64,000 nt of DNA from Nematopogon swammerdamellus (GCA_946902875.1 OX336338.1:6687971-6751970), one strand, 5' to 3'. Counted from the first letter of the stretch, positions 1 to 9,989 are shown. The notes: generated from the sequence alone by a model not told the origin. Translations and numbers: made by a program.

Positions 1-160
1 ACTCTTTGCAAATCAGTTACTAGATCATGATGAAAAAGCCAAAAAGTATAGAAAATAATTCTTAGGTGGTTATAAAAAAAACTAAACACCCTAAAAAAAT
101 TTAAACACCGTAACATTGCGTATATAAGAAAACAAAAGAAAAAAAAACAAAAAAAAATTT
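1..160. other. AT-rich unassigned sequence
   Basis: A-rich low-complexity sequence running into a poly(A/T)-like tract next to the tRNA-like segment. The tract may be the tail of that tRNA-derived repeat. I see no credible coding frame. Confidence 0.4.
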
Positions 161-224
161 GAGGGATTCGAACCCATGGTCAAAAAGTACAAATCCTACA
201 CTCTTACCATTGAGCCACGAAATC
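161..224 (-). repeat. tRNA-like sequence, probably a SINE head or tRNA pseudogene
   Basis: Read on the minus strand this has a good pol III A box (TGGCTCAATGG) and a perfect B box (GGTTCGAATCC) about 40 bases apart. A D-arm-like GCTC/GAGT pair and a T-arm-like GGG/CCC stem are visible. The region that should form the anticodon stem does not pair, and the 3' side runs into an A/T-rich tail instead of completing an acceptor stem. A tRNA-derived SINE head or a decayed tRNA copy fits better than a working tRNA gene. Confidence 0.45.
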
Positions 225-284
225 ACATAAACGACCAAACGAATATCGGATTCCCTTGATTCGCTTTCGGCTTTACTGTCACTG

Positions 285-445
285 AGAGACGAACAGAATT
301 GATCCCGAGCCACTCGTAACTTAACTCTTAATGCAATGACTTAAGGTTACATTTTAAATAATAAAAATAAATCTGTCGCTTTTCGAGACTGACGATGACG
401 ATCTGACGCGAGTTTAACATTTTTTACCCACCTAAAAAAGTAAAA
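285..445 (-). repeat. Interspersed repeat, inverted partner of 9990-10130
   Basis: About 130 bases, including a block around 'gcaatgacttaaggtt' and another around 'ttttttacccacctaaaa', reappear in inverted orientation at 9990-10130. The shared stretch is non-coding. Its termini and class are not clear from two copies. Confidence 0.45.
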
Positions 446-649
446 GAGTAAACAAAAAAGAGTGTTTAGTGCGTGCCGCGGCGTTATTACTCGCGTCGCG
501 TCAGGCATCTCGCCAAATTCGTATAGGCACTTTCTTGTAACGGCTATAACCACATTTAATTAACTTTATCTTTGCTAAAATTGATAATGCACCAGGTACT
601 TCCGGCCAGTTTTCATTGGTAAGTTTTGAGTGCTGTGGTACAGATTTTT

Positions 650-952
650 ATTTTTTAGGTTTCCGTATCCCATACGGAAGCCTATTACTAAGCCTACGCC
701 GCCGTCTGTCTGTCTGTCCGTCCGTCCGTCCGTCCGAGGGCTGTATCTCTTGAACCTTAATTAGGTAGCCCGTTGAAATTTTCACAGACTATGTGTTATT
801 ATAGCGGATATAACAACAAATAATAAAAAATCGAAAAAGTAAAAAATTAAGGGGGGTTCCCATACAAGAAACGTGTTTATTTTTCAATGTTTTTCTTGTG
901 ATGCGGAAACCTCGGTGCGCGAGTCCGACTCGCACTTGGCCGGTTTTTATTT
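650..952 (-). repeat. GTGCGAGTC interspersed repeat
   Basis: On the minus strand it starts with 'ccggccaagtgcgagtc', followed by a 'cggaaacctc' block, and ends with a second 'cggaaacct' block. A run of TCTG/TCCG tetranucleotides (CAGA/CGGA on the reading strand) precedes that end. This structure is found at roughly a dozen places in the window and is a familiar lepidopteran interspersed repeat. It is non-coding; its mobilisation class is not evident here. Confidence 0.6.
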
Positions 953-1057
953 ATTCAATTTCATATTATTATCTTAACTCTGGCCTCCGGCTTCTCTCAG
1001 TAAAATGTTCACGCCATGCCACTGATAGGAAAACCTAAACGAAATTCTAAGTCTTAA

Positions 1058-1128
1058 AGTTCTCACGGGAAACGGAATGGTACGGAACCCTCTCCATGCG
1101 AGTTCGATTCGCACTTGACCGCTTTTTC
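1058..1128 (-). repeat. GTGCGAGTC repeat, 5'-terminal fragment
   Basis: Contains only the 'gcgagttcgattcgcac' terminal block and the adjacent 'cggaaccctc' block of the GTGCGAGTC repeat; the body is missing. Confidence 0.45.
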
Positions 1129-2261
1129 ATTAAGCCGATTCTGAAAAGTTTCGATTGGAATTTGAAGGGATTTATTTAATGGCAGTAATTGTATTGAACA
1201 AAATACGAAGAACGACGCTTGTTACCATTAAGAGGCCGCTTGAAGCATAGTTAACGTACTGTTACGGAATCACCGCGCGCTACCATCAGGAGAACGAAGT
1301 GTGTAGACAGATGAGTGGTATGCAATTATGGATTGTGAGGTTTAGGTAGTTTTTATAATGGACCAATATTCTGTAAACCTTTGTGTCACGATGAAGACAT
1401 TTTTTTTCACACAGAATTATTTCGCTGGTCACTCTTATGAAGGTTTTTGATACAAGTTCATACAACAAGTTTCTTTTTAAATTTCTTGTAATTCAATTCT
1501 TGCCAATCGATGCTATAATACGATCGCAAGAGCTTTAGGCATTTTATAATATTTTCATTTGCTTACTTTTTTTTTTAATACTATATTTTGTAAAATGATT
1601 GTAGTAGCTGATGTTAACGCGTGTAGTTAACCCTAACCTAGACAAAGAAACATTTGCGTTTTTATTATAATTAGCAAATTTAGTGACGTTTGATTGATTC
1701 TTTTAAATAAGTGAATTATTAACCAGATAAAAAATGAGAAAAAACATCAATTAGCTGGCTGTAGGCAAGCCCGCGTTAGTGACAGACAACAGAGCCTTAG
1801 TTATAGCCTTTGGATGCAAATACGGCTTGGCATTAAGCATGCCTGTTGAGATAATGAACGGTTGTTGTGAATTAAAAGTATCTCGTTAAGGAAAATTAGA
1901 ATAGCTTTGTGCAAGCTGCGAACGATAATATAGGCAACGTCAGACTTCAGCTGGTACGTTGACCTTCATAAGGCTCCTGAAGTAGGAATGTACTACCTAT
2001 ATTATAACAAGTGAAGTTAAATAAATAAAAATAAAAAGATTCTTTCGTTCGTTCGTCTTCGTCTTCGTTCGTAAACAGTTTATCAGATTATGATAAAACT
2101 TTGGTGGGGGTTTTAGGGCGCGCCCACGAAGAAGACAAAATAAAAACCAAAAAGGAAGTGATCGAATTTAATTTAAGGCATGATTTTAGTTGACCTTCCT
2201 ATCATCTGTGACTCCTTTGTCAATTGAGAACTGACAGCAAATTCGATTTGAATAAAAATCT
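1129..2261. other. Unassigned AT-rich stretch
   Basis: No convincing coding frame, RNA or bounded repeat. A short (TTCG)n/(CTTCGT)n-like microsatellite lies at about 2040-2080. The small open frames here have no recognisable protein character. Confidence 0.35.
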
Positions 2262-2440
2262 CTTAAGTGCGAGTTTTACTCGCGCACGGAGGTTTCCTTA
2301 ACTATCCGCTATCAAAATTTCAACGGGCTACCTATTACGGTTCAAGAGATACAGCCCTCGGACAGACGGACGGACGGACGGACAGACGGCGTAGGCTTAG
2401 TAATAGGCTTCCGTACGGGATACGGAAACCTAAAAAAGCA
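2262..2440 (+). repeat. GTGCGAGTC repeat, internally deleted copy
   Basis: Plus-strand copy beginning 'aagtgcgagttttactcgc' and ending 'acggaaacctaaaaaa', with a central GGAC/CAGA tetranucleotide run. The middle is shorter than in the copy at 650-952. Confidence 0.55.
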
Positions 2441-2689
2441 TTCGAGATTTAAAAATAAGTACCTAGGTAAGCCGAAAATACTCGTACCAGCCGTAAATGT
2501 CAGTTATTCTTTATTTTACAATTTGGCCTCATTACTAAATCGAAAAATCCACGGGATATTTCGTTCTACTTCACACGTCGTGAAACACATAATGTTGAGT
2601 TAGTATTTACTACTTTCAGAAGCATAGCTACAATATGTTAGAGAAAGATGCATTGAAATCTTATTGAAAAGAAGTTATGGTTACTAAGG

Positions 2690-3080
2690 GCGAGGCTGAA
2701 AGCCGAGCTTCGTTTAAGTTAAGGTTATTCTTGTCGATGAAAGTAAGTAACTAAGGGCGAGGCCAAACTTGAACGAAGCTTAACAGCTTCGTTCAAGTTA
2801 ACAATATTCCTCTCGATGAAAGTAAGTAACGAGACGAAGAACGGGCGAGGTCGAAGGCCGAGCTAGGTTCATGTAAATAATAAACCTTCTTAAAGGAAGT
2901 AAGTAACTAAGGTTGAAGCTGAAGGCCGAGCTGCGTTCAGGTATACGATATTTTCTTCTCGATGAAAGTAAGTTACTAAGGGCGAGGCCGAAGGGCGAGC
3001 TGCGTTCAGGTAAACGATAAGACTTATCGAATAAAGTAAGTAGCTTAAGGGCGAGGCTGCGAATTTCAAGAAGTGTACCG
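2690..3080. repeat. Foldback-array units (GGCCGAAGGCC family), cluster 1
   Basis: About six diverged copies of a 60-70 bp unit. The consensus has 'aagtaagtaactaaggg', then 'cgaggccgaaggccgag', then 'ctgcgttcagg', then 'cgataaaccttctcga'. The open frames crossing it exist only because the unit lacks stops in some phases. At 2768-2803 a 15-bp inverted repeat (acttgaacgaagct) interrupts the array. The same unit forms the arms of foldback elements elsewhere in the window. Confidence 0.6.
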
Positions 3081-3439
3081 CCAATATTACTTACCAGATT
3101 CAGTTTTAATATATGTAAAACTTCATCTATCAGCGCAGATCGATAGCTTTTTGAAAACACGATTTGATTAACTTCGCTCGATAGAAAAAAATCATGAACA
3201 TGCCTCTGAATTTTGTTATAAAAACGTATTTAAAGCAACGTGACCAAATCACGGCTTTGGAAAAAATATATTTAATTTGTTGAATAAATATTTAATTCTG
3301 TAGCTTTCTACTTTTTTGTTTCGACCGATAGTTTTGGAATAAAAAAATAAAAACCAAATTTTTTATTGATTGTTTTGCATCCTACTCCAACCAGCGAAAG
3401 CGGCGCCTTGAAAGAGGGGTACGGGTGAATACGGGTTGA

Positions 3440-3835
3440 CAGGGCCTTAACGGTGTTCTTCTCGATGAAAGTAGGTAACTAAGGGCGACGCCGAAGGCCG
3501 AGCTGCGTTCAGGTAAACGAAATTATAGTCTATCGAAGAAAGTCGCCATGCTTGGGCGACTCTGAAAGCCGAGGCCCGTTCAGTTAAATTATATTCTTCT
3601 TGAACAAACTAAGTCACTTATGATGCCGAAGTATGATATGGACGCCGAAGGCGCAGCTCCATATAGATTTTTTTTATCAAATCCATAAACTTAAAAAAAA
3701 GGTAAACCATATACTTAAAATAGTAACTAAGAGCGAGGCCGAAGGCCAAGCTGCGTTCAGAAAGACGATAAACTTTCTCCCGCCCTCGGGCCTGACCTTT
3801 AATGACTTGCTTTCTTCGATATGATAATTACAATA
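3440..3835. repeat. Foldback-array units, cluster 2, with inversion junction
   Basis: More copies of the GGCCGAAGGCC unit, ending at about 3770-3825 with a block in the opposite sense ('ccgccctcgggcctgacc', then 'aatgacttgctttcttcga'). The same block marks the point where arrays invert at 39.03, 45.82 and 48.72 kb, so this is the centre of a foldback element. The stretch 3081-3439 between the clusters is non-repetitive and AT-rich with no gene. Confidence 0.55.
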
Positions 3836-4004
3836 TCGTCCATGATAAAATAATGTACCTACATAATAAAAAACATTAAATTTTTAAAATCTATCGAGTG
3901 GGGAATCAAATTATAGGAAATGTAACTAAAAATTTAAAATAAAACTGATTATTTAATAATAAAAGAAAAAACCCGACGACGGCTTGAAACACCTAGAAAA
4001 CCAC

Positions 4005-4259
4005 CTAACAAAAAAAAGAAGAAAAACGAGCTAGAAAATTATATTTTATAAAACCCATCCACTGTTAGTCGCAGCAGTCGGGCGGGGATGCTTTTTTAAA
4101 CCAATTTAGGCATTAGGGAAAATACGAGTAAAATAGGGAATATGCGGAGTCACGGAAGTATTTGAAATGTAGTAATAAAGGTCCCCAAATGCGCCGCTAA
4201 CAGTGGATGGGTTTCGTAAAATACTATTTGCTGGTTTAATTTTTTTTCTTTTTTGTTAG
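4005..4259. mobile_element. Small TIR element or MITE, 255 bp
   Basis: Imperfect inverted repeats of about 64 bp (4005-4068 and 4197-4259) begin 'ctaacaaaaaaaagaa' and end inward at 'cccatccactgttag'. About 130 bp of non-coding sequence lie between them. It looks like a non-autonomous DNA element. No transposase frame is present and the target duplication is not clear. Confidence 0.5.
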
Positions 4260-4538
4260 TTTTTTTTTCATAGTCGCGTTTTAGCCGACTGCAAACGCAA
4301 ATTAAGGAAATGAATGAGTTTCACGTGATGTACGAGTATGTAGGAGTATGTAGGTATATCTGTTTAATATCCATACAAATTCTTTAAAACCCTTGTGGAT
4401 TTACAATGAATAATGAAACTAAACCACATAGGTACTTCAACTTTCTCGCAACTTCCTGAGTAGGCTATGCCGAGTTGATTTTTTTATTTTTTTTTTATTG
4501 ACAGCGCGACATATGGCGCCGAGCCACCCATAAGGTGT

Positions 4539-5900
4539 CTAACGACGCCCATGGACATTCGGTCTTATGCGGGGGTTGCGAATGCCATGCCGGCCTGACA
4601 GGTGCCCATTCACGCCCCTCTTGAAGGACCCGAGACTGTACTTGGGGGGAAATATATGGGCAGGGAGAGCGTTCCAGAGTTTACCGGTTCTGTAGAGGAA
4701 AGATCTGCAGAATCGATTGGTACGCATCCGCGGTAAGTCCAGCGTGTAGGGATGCAATCCCTGCCCAGTGCGCGTGGTGCGAAGGTGGAAAGAGGACGGC
4801 GGGATCGCATTAAACAGCTCCTCCGAGCACTCCCCATGGAATAAGCGATAGAACACACTTAGGGAGCCGACATCCCTACGGTGTTGCAGTGGTTCTAGAT
4901 CGCAGGATACTTCGGGGTCACCCACTAGTCGCACGGCTCGACGCTGGATTGAGTCCAGAGGCGCAAGCTGGTATTTGGCAGAGCCATCCCACAGGTGCGA
5001 GCAGTACTCCAAGCAGGACCTGATCTGCGATTTATACAGAAGCAGCTTTTGGTCCGGCGTGAAGTACCGTCGCACCTTATTGAGTACGCCCAGCTTTTTA
5101 GAAGCCAGCTTGGCCTTCCCCTCGATATGGCGACGAAAGTTCAGGTCGTACGACAGTTCGACTCCGAGGACCCCGAGGTGTTCGCTTAATTTAAGCGACG
5201 TGCCTTGGAATGAAGGAGCCGGTGTGAACGCCGCTCTTTTCGCACTGAACGCGCAAACTTGTGTCTTGGAAGCGTTGAACTCGACCAAATTACTACGGCC
5301 CCATTCGGAAATAGAGCCGAGTGTGTGTTCGAGCTCAGACACAAGTCTTCGCCTCTTCTCATCCACAACATCCCGACTGGCTGTAGGGTGACTGGTGTAG
5401 GATCCGTGTGCCGTACTGTCATCTGCATAACAATGTATGTTGCCCAGAGACAGCATATCATTGATATGCAGAAGAAACAGCGTAGGTGACAACACAGATC
5501 CTTGTGGTACACCGGCGTTCACTGACATGGCGACCAACGAGCAACCGTCCACTAGGACCTGAATGCTACGCCCATGTGGGAAGTCGGCGACCCAGTCACA
5601 GAGGCCAGAAGGAAGTCCGTAAGCCGGCAATTTGCTCAAGAGCGACTTGTGCCAAACCCGGTCAAATGCCTTGGCAATATCAAGGCCAATTGCCAAGGAT
5701 TCACCATGAGCTTCAAGCGATTCCCCCCAAAGGTGAGTGACGTACGCTAGGAGATCACCAGCAGATCGTTTTGGCCGGAAGCCGTATTGCCGATCGCTGA
5801 TGAGGTCATTCGTCTCTAGGTACTTCATGAGCTGCGCATTTATAATGCGCTCCATCACCTTGCACACCTTGCGCGCGACCATGCACGGTAAGCTGCGCAT
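4539..5900 (-). CDS. LINE-A reverse transcriptase domain and C-terminal region (partial ORF2)
   Basis: An uninterrupted 453-codon frame. Residues about 10-30 match the start of the fingers region (VMERIIN). Motif A is LDIAKAFD at about 73-80, the GVPQGSVLSP motif is at about 130-139, and the catalytic YADD box is at 158-161 in HCYADDST. The C-terminal part has the LINE signatures CSHLWDGS and RTGKLWNALP and ends with a natural stop. In non-LTR elements this enzyme primes cDNA synthesis from nicked target DNA. The methionine at 5900 is just the first in the open frame and lies at a deletion junction, so it is not the native start. Without its N-terminal part this copy is unlikely to be autonomous. 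Confidence 0.85.
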   Translation of the reverse strand: MRSLPCMVARKVCKVMERIINAQLMKYLETNDLISDRQYGFRPKRSAGDLLAYVTHLWGESLEAHGESLAIGLDIAKAFDRVWHKSLLSKLPAYGLPSGLCDWVADFPHGRSIQVLVDGCSLVAMSVNAGVPQGSVLSPTLFLLHINDMLSLGNIHCYADDSTAHGSYTSHPTASRDVVDEKRRRLVSELEHTLGSISEWGRSNLVEFNASKTQVCAFSAKRAAFTPAPSFQGTSLKLSEHLGVLGVELSYDLNFRRHIEGKAKLASKKLGVLNKVRRYFTPDQKLLLYKSQIRSCLEYCSHLWDGSAKYQLAPLDSIQRRAVRLVGDPEVSCDLEPLQHRRDVGSLSVFYRLFHGECSEELFNAIPPSSFHLRTTRTGQGLHPYTLDLPRMRTNRFCRSFLYRTGKLWNALPAHIFPPKYSLGSFKRGVNGHLSGRHGIRNPRIRPNVHGRR

Positions 5901-6512
5901 TTAGCTGCAACAGCATCAGCACAGTCGCGGCTGTACCATGGCTGGCTTTTACCACCGAGGTGGACAGAGGCGCTGGGAATAAACATTTCCATTGCCCCCA
6001 TAACCACCTCGGCAACGGTATTAGCACATTGCGACGGATCGTCCGAACTGAAGCAGATCTCTCTCCAAGGGTAGGATGCGAAGTGTTCTCGCATCCCATC
6101 CCAATCTGCTGACGCGTAGTGCCACATTCGACGCATTCCTCCAGTACGGGACTGAGGAGGCGAAGATGGCACCGTGGACCCCACTAAACAGTGATCAGAA
6201 GAACCCAGCGGGGCTCTCACTGCGATTTTATATCCAGTGGGGTTCGTCGTCAGCAGAAGATCCAGCAGAGAGGGTTCATGACCGTCTATATCTGGCAGCC
6301 TGGTGGGCTGGTCTACCAGTTGAGACAGGTCATGCGTCAGGGCGAAGTCGTAGGCGGCTCTCCCCGCAAAGTCAGTTCTCCTGGAGCCTAGCCATGCCTC
6401 GTGATGGGCATTGAAGTCTCCAAGGAGAACCAAATCCGCGGTGGAAAACCGCTCTTGGACTTTGTCTACCGCTCCACTCAGGTACTGGATGGTAATGAAA
6501 TGACAATTGTTG
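5855..6512 (-). pseudogene. LINE-A APE-type endonuclease domain, C-terminal part
   Basis: The frame carries the endonuclease signatures VLLGDFNAHHEAW (6433-6390 region) and GSSDHCLV. It reads open upstream to about 6512 (residues such as YLSGAVDKVQERF), where it is cut by the MITE. These residues belong to the apurinic-like endonuclease that nicks target DNA for LINE insertion. The N-terminal half of the nuclease, with its metal-binding Asn and Glu, is missing. The frame runs out of phase with the RT at 5855-5900 around a 'cgcgcaaggtgtgcaag' stretch, consistent with an internal deletion. Confidence 0.8.
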
Positions 6513-6514
6513 TA

Positions 6515-7125
6515 TACAGGCTGTTTCAGGATAGGCTTGAGAAACTCCAGGAATAAAAATGACTCATTAGAAGAAGAAGAAAAATTAGAAGAAAAAAATC
6601 CTTATCACTCAAATCGAAATTTCGTATTTTTTTTTCACACAAAAATTGAAAATTGTTATAAAAACTCGATGGACAGTGAGTTTGGGAAAAGTGCGGCTTA
6701 GGTCTAGAGATTGCAATGACCTAGTCCAGTCTCCTTTTTCTTTGATGTCATTCAAATTTAAGTGTTTGTAATTTACCTACATGCAGTTCAATTCTACTAT
6801 AGTCAAATCAAAACAAACGTGCAGTTCGCACAACAAAATTTTATGGCTTAGTGAAGGGAGATTCCCTTCACTAAGCCATAAAACTTTATTATGCGAACTG
6901 CACGTTTGTTTTGATTTGAGAATAGTTAAGCATGTAAGTTAGTAATTTTATTTTTATTTATTAAAGATGGACGTTAACCGTCCACCAAATCTCGATTAAA
7001 CGATTTTCACCAAAAAATACTATAACATGACCGAATCTGGGAAAATGTTTCAGAGCTTTTCGTCTTCAAATATGGACCCCTTTCGAACCCTGAAGTTACG
7101 AAACCCTACCATGAAACACGCTGTA
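6515..7125. mobile_element. TACAGGGTG-family MITE with nested insertion
   Basis: The left end reads 'tacaggctgtttcaggat'; the right end is its inverted counterpart, 'atgaaacacgctgta' preceded by 'gaaaccctacc'. Its interior matches the complete copy at 13280-13741, including the 'actcgatggacagtg' block and the 'gacgttaa' block, but is longer because of a 117-bp palindrome at 6803-6919. No protein frame; this is a non-autonomous TIR element. Confidence 0.7.
6803..6919. mobile_element. Palindromic MITE nested in the 6515-7125 MITE
   Basis: Two arms of about 57 bp starting 'tcaaatcaaaacaaac' pair with only about three mismatches around a centre at 6861 ('agggagattccct'). In the intact relatives the host MITE reads 'ctactagttaagc' at this point. 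Here the halves are 'ctacta' and 'tagttaag' on either side of the insert, which fits insertion at TA with TA duplication. Confidence 0.6.
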
Positions 7126-7388
7126 TTTAGACTAGGTAAATCAATCAATACAATACAAATAGGTAGAAAAATATAGTCTAATGAGCGCGCATGCTCCGCC
7201 CGGCTATATACTTAATGGATATGAATCTGTAGAGCCGTGTTCGTTCATGCCACGTATAAGTACCTGCCTGATAGTAAACGATTGCGCGTGCGCTAGGTAG
7301 GTTCTAAAGTATCTCAACTTTAGAGCTGACCACACCTATTTATAGGTATTACAGTAATAGGTTATACTTTATAGTGATAGGTATATTG

Positions 7389-7443
7389 TGCGGGTAGTGG
7401 CGGACGTGCCTAGACGTGCCTAGACTCACGTACGCCACCGCCC
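7389..7443. other. Short imperfect hairpin
   Basis: An 18-bp stem with two mismatches ('cgggtagtggcggacgtg' with 'cacgtacgccaccgcccg') around a loop that contains 'cctagacgtgcctagac'. No known function assigned. It could be a cruciform or a decayed MITE core. Confidence 0.35.
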
Positions 7444-7515
7444 GGAAATGTAATTGATTTCCTAGCTCTTTGATAAATAGCTATAACAAAAATAAATAAC
7501 TGAATACTGATATAC

Positions 7516-7565
7516 TGAGGCCTATGTCCAGCAGTGGATCGATACAGGCTGATGATGATGATGAT
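7516..7565 (+). repeat. RTE-type LINE 3' tail
   Basis: The sequence 'aggcctatgtccagcagtgg', then 'ataca', then 'ggctgatgatgatgatga', is the extreme 3' end of an RTE-like element with its (GAT)n tail. It encodes the tail peptide GLCPAVDRYRL in related copies. Identical tails occur at 44.7 and 61.3 kb. Confidence 0.6.
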
Positions 7566-7717
7566 ATACCGGAGATAACGCTATTCTTGATTATCAATGA
7601 ACAGACAATAATTCTATACGTCGGTCAAAAGGCGAACGTTGTGCAGAATTCCATTTATGATTTTTTTTCCAAAATGTTCTGCTACCCCAGAGTGTAGCGT
7701 ATTAAATGAGATAATAA

Positions 7718-7860
7718 AGGCCAAGTGCGAGTCGGAATCACGCACGAAGGTTTCCGCTGCACAAAAAAGAAAAATTTAAAAAACACGTTTCTTGTATGGT
7801 GACCCCTGTACGGAATGTAAAAATTAAAGGAAATCTAAAAAGTATTGGTGTATATTATAG
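7718..7860 (+). repeat. GTGCGAGTC repeat, truncated
   Basis: Starts 'ggccaagtgcgagtcgg' and carries the 'aaacacgtttcttgtatgg' block typical of the family, then fades out. The second terminal block is absent. Confidence 0.5.
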
Positions 7861-7976
7861 ATTTTTAACCACATAAGTACCTCTGAGAACGCGGCTTGTG
7901 AGCTAGACAGGTATTGATGAGACAGAATAAAAATAATCCACTGATATCAATGAGTTTCAATATCGATATATCGATT

Positions 7977-8325
7977 AGTAGAGTACTGTGTGAGGCCGGT
8001 ACTTAAAAAGAATAGCCCCACTGCATCTCTTCCCGAGCATGTCGTAAAAGACGACCAAGGGATAAGGACGAGATGCCGTGCTAAAGGACAGGCTTGCCAC
8101 CACGTCACCGTCCTTCCACCGAGTCGTGCAGCAGGTGGGTCTTTGTGCCTTACTTGCTGCTTGATATTTGACTTGTCCGAATACTTTGTTAAACGTGGTG
8201 GTCGATGTTGTGTTGCTATTTTTTCCAGAGTTCTTGCAGCGCAACACCGATTACTCTGCTTACCCTGATTGTCAGGATATAGCGCGTGTGTAGTATGTAT
8301 GTATGTATGTATTGTCTCGATGGCC
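7977..8325 (+). mobile_element. SINE-Y, near full length
   Basis: Begins near 'tactgtgtgaggccggtac', then has 'ttaaaaagaatagcccc', 'catgtcgtaaaagacgac', the internal 'ttgcagcgcaacaccgatta' block, and a (GTAT)n tail at about 8300-8320. It aligns along its length with the copies at 8624-8926, 26955-27260, 30408-30733 and 49784-50094. Open frames in it are not conserved between copies. The microsatellite tail and target duplications at other copies indicate LINE-driven retroposition. Confidence 0.7.
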
Positions 8326-8610
8326 ATAGCCTTCATAATATAGGTAAGTAGACCGCCGTTCGTCTAGTGTTACTTACATAGTTGTAATGGCAAAAAATAT
8401 GGCCTACCTAAATGAACGAATCTCGTGGCCGCGATCTGCCTCGCGTGAGCGAGACGAGAGCATGAAATAACCAATGCACAACACATTCAACAACAGAACT
8501 GAGTATTCGATTTAGGTCTTCTATTAATTAAATGACGATGCATATTTTGTATACTGGAAAATCGCTTCTTACTAACATCAATGAACATTCATGTAGGCAT
8601 CCCATGTAGG
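8326..8610. other. Unassigned spacer
   Basis: AT-rich DNA between two oppositely oriented SINE-Y copies; nothing recognisable. Confidence 0.3.
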
Positions 8611-8623
8611 TACAGGGTTTCAT

Positions 8624-8926
8624 ACATACTACGTGCTGTATTCCCACCATCGGGGTCATCAGAGTAGTCGGTGTTGTGCTGCGAGTACTTTTGTAAATTA
8701 CAGAACAACACCGACCACCACGTTTAGCAAGTATTAGGGCAAGACAACTGTATCAAGCAGCAAGTAGGCACCTTCTGTATGACTCGGTAGAAGGATCGTG
8801 CCGACCTGTTAGGTGGCTATCCTGTCGCCCTTATGAACGGCGTCTTGTCCTTATCCCTTAGTCGCCATTTACGACGTGCACAGGGAGAGATGCAGTGGGT
8901 CTATTCTTTTTAAGTACCCTATACGA
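8624..8926 (-). mobile_element. SINE-Y, complete with 13-bp target duplication
   Basis: Minus-strand copy of about 303 bp flanked by identical 13-mers 'tacagggtttcat' at 8611-8623 and 8927-8939. The duplication defines both ends: the 5' end reads into 'gggtacttaaaaagaatag', and the 3' end is a short tail 'gtagtatgt'. Direct repeats of this length are the hallmark of target-primed reverse transcription. Confidence 0.8.
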
Positions 8927-9029
8927 TACAGGGTTTCATGCCTCGTTTTAAAGAAATAATAATTTGATAAGTTCTGCGTGGTTTTACCCGCTTGACTAGC
9001 GGGAAAACGCCAGTAGTGAATTTCGAAAA

Positions 9030-9603
9030 TTCGCATTTTTAACCGACTTCCAAAAAAGGAGGAGGTTCTCAATTCGTCTGTATGTTTTTTTTTTTTTTTT
9101 TTTTTGTATGTTTGTTACGCGATTTCTCCGTCAATTGAGGGCCGATTTAGAAAATTCTTTTTTTGTTAGTTAGGTCATACTTCCGAGGTGGTCCCATTTC
9201 AATTTTATCGAAATTGGTTGAGTGGTTTTCGAAAAATCAGCATAATACTATGGTGTGTGGTTACCTTCAGCAAAACTTGTGATGTGGTCGTATTCGGCAA
9301 TTTTCAGTTTGATAAATTAGTATGGTGTGTAGTTCAGCACAGTACCTTCAGCAAAACTTTTGTGATGTGGACTTATTCAGCAATTTGCAGTCTGACACAT
9401 ATGGCGAATAATTCTGTACCACTTCAATCGATTTCCATTATTCGATTTCGATTATTCTTTTTTATGTAATATTACTAAAAAGAATGAAATAAAAACTGTT
9501 TTAAAAAATATTAAACCGATTTCAAAAAAACAAAAAACAAAAAAGAACTAAAAAGTATTAAATACCTAATATTTTGAAATTTTCTCTGTCCTGTTGAAAT
9601 ACA
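9030..9603 (+). repeat. Interspersed repeat 'RptC' (CCGACTTCC family)
   Basis: Starts 'aaccgacttccaaaaaa' followed by 'ggaggaggttctcaattc' and a T-rich run. It ends with 'gtattaaatacctaatatt'. A copy of almost the same extent lies inverted at 54243-54787, and partial copies lie at 9862-9965 and 55527-55600. The 93-residue frame inside is present in part in the inverted copy but resembles no protein I know, so I do not call it a gene. Confidence 0.6.
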
Positions 9604-9989
9604 TGAATCGATATTTACTAGTGATACATATTCGGACCCTTGTTTCATGAATATTCTAAATTTGAAATTTTTTATATTTTCCGACCGGCCAGGTGCGCTT
9701 AATTTATTATGGTACCTGACCGGTACCTACTGTACCGAGTACCATCGAGCTGGTCTGATGATGGAGACAGAAGGTGGCCATAGGAACTCCTAAACTACAC
9801 ATGATAAACCCATCGTGTTTGGGCTCGTTGCATTTGTCTTCACGAGAAATTTACTTTAGACCTAAGAGATTCTCAATTCGACGGTATGTTTTCTTTTTTT
9901 AGATGTTTGTTATGCGATTACTCCGTCAATTGTGGGCCGATTTTGAAAATTCTTTTTTTTTTTATTTGAAAGGGGATAACCCTGAGGTT
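9604..9989. other. Unassigned stretch with an RptC fragment
   Basis: Contains a second partial RptC copy at 9862-9965 ('tctcaattcgacggtatg', then 'ccgattttgaaaattc'). The remainder is AT-rich without recognisable content. Confidence 0.35.

Larger units (their letters stand above)
4480..6512 (-). mobile_element. CR1/Jockey-type non-LTR retrotransposon (LINE-A), truncated and internally deleted
   Basis: A minus-strand LINE copy whose 3' end abuts a T-rich tract at 4480-4500 (poly-A-like on the element strand). Order on the element: end of an APE-type endonuclease domain, then reverse transcriptase, then the 3' region. The 5' part is missing beyond 6512, where a TACAGGGTG-family MITE begins. 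The endonuclease and RT frames meet out of phase at 5855-5900, and the roughly 250-300 residues expected between them are absent. The RT half still reads without stops. Decayed relatives lie at 35.2, 41.4-42.1 and 47.9 kb. Confidence 0.85.

Noticed and set aside
161..224. Functional tRNA gene on the minus strand
   Set aside because: A and B boxes are good, but the anticodon and acceptor stems do not form, so I list it only as tRNA-like.
2798..3160. 120-codon minus frame over foldback units
   Set aside because: Repeats of SYLLSSRR/NAARPSASPLVTY come from the tandem unit and recur wherever the array does. No sign of selection.
4975..5740. Plus-strand frames overlapping the LINE-A RT
   Set aside because: Shadows of the minus-strand RT coding sequence.
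7947..8336. 129-codon frame in SINE-Y
   Set aside because: Equivalent frames in other SINE-Y copies are broken and differ.
9188..9469. RptC-encoded protein
   Set aside because: The frame is only partly kept in the inverted copy (54297-54572) and has no domain. Shared text reflects the repeat itself.
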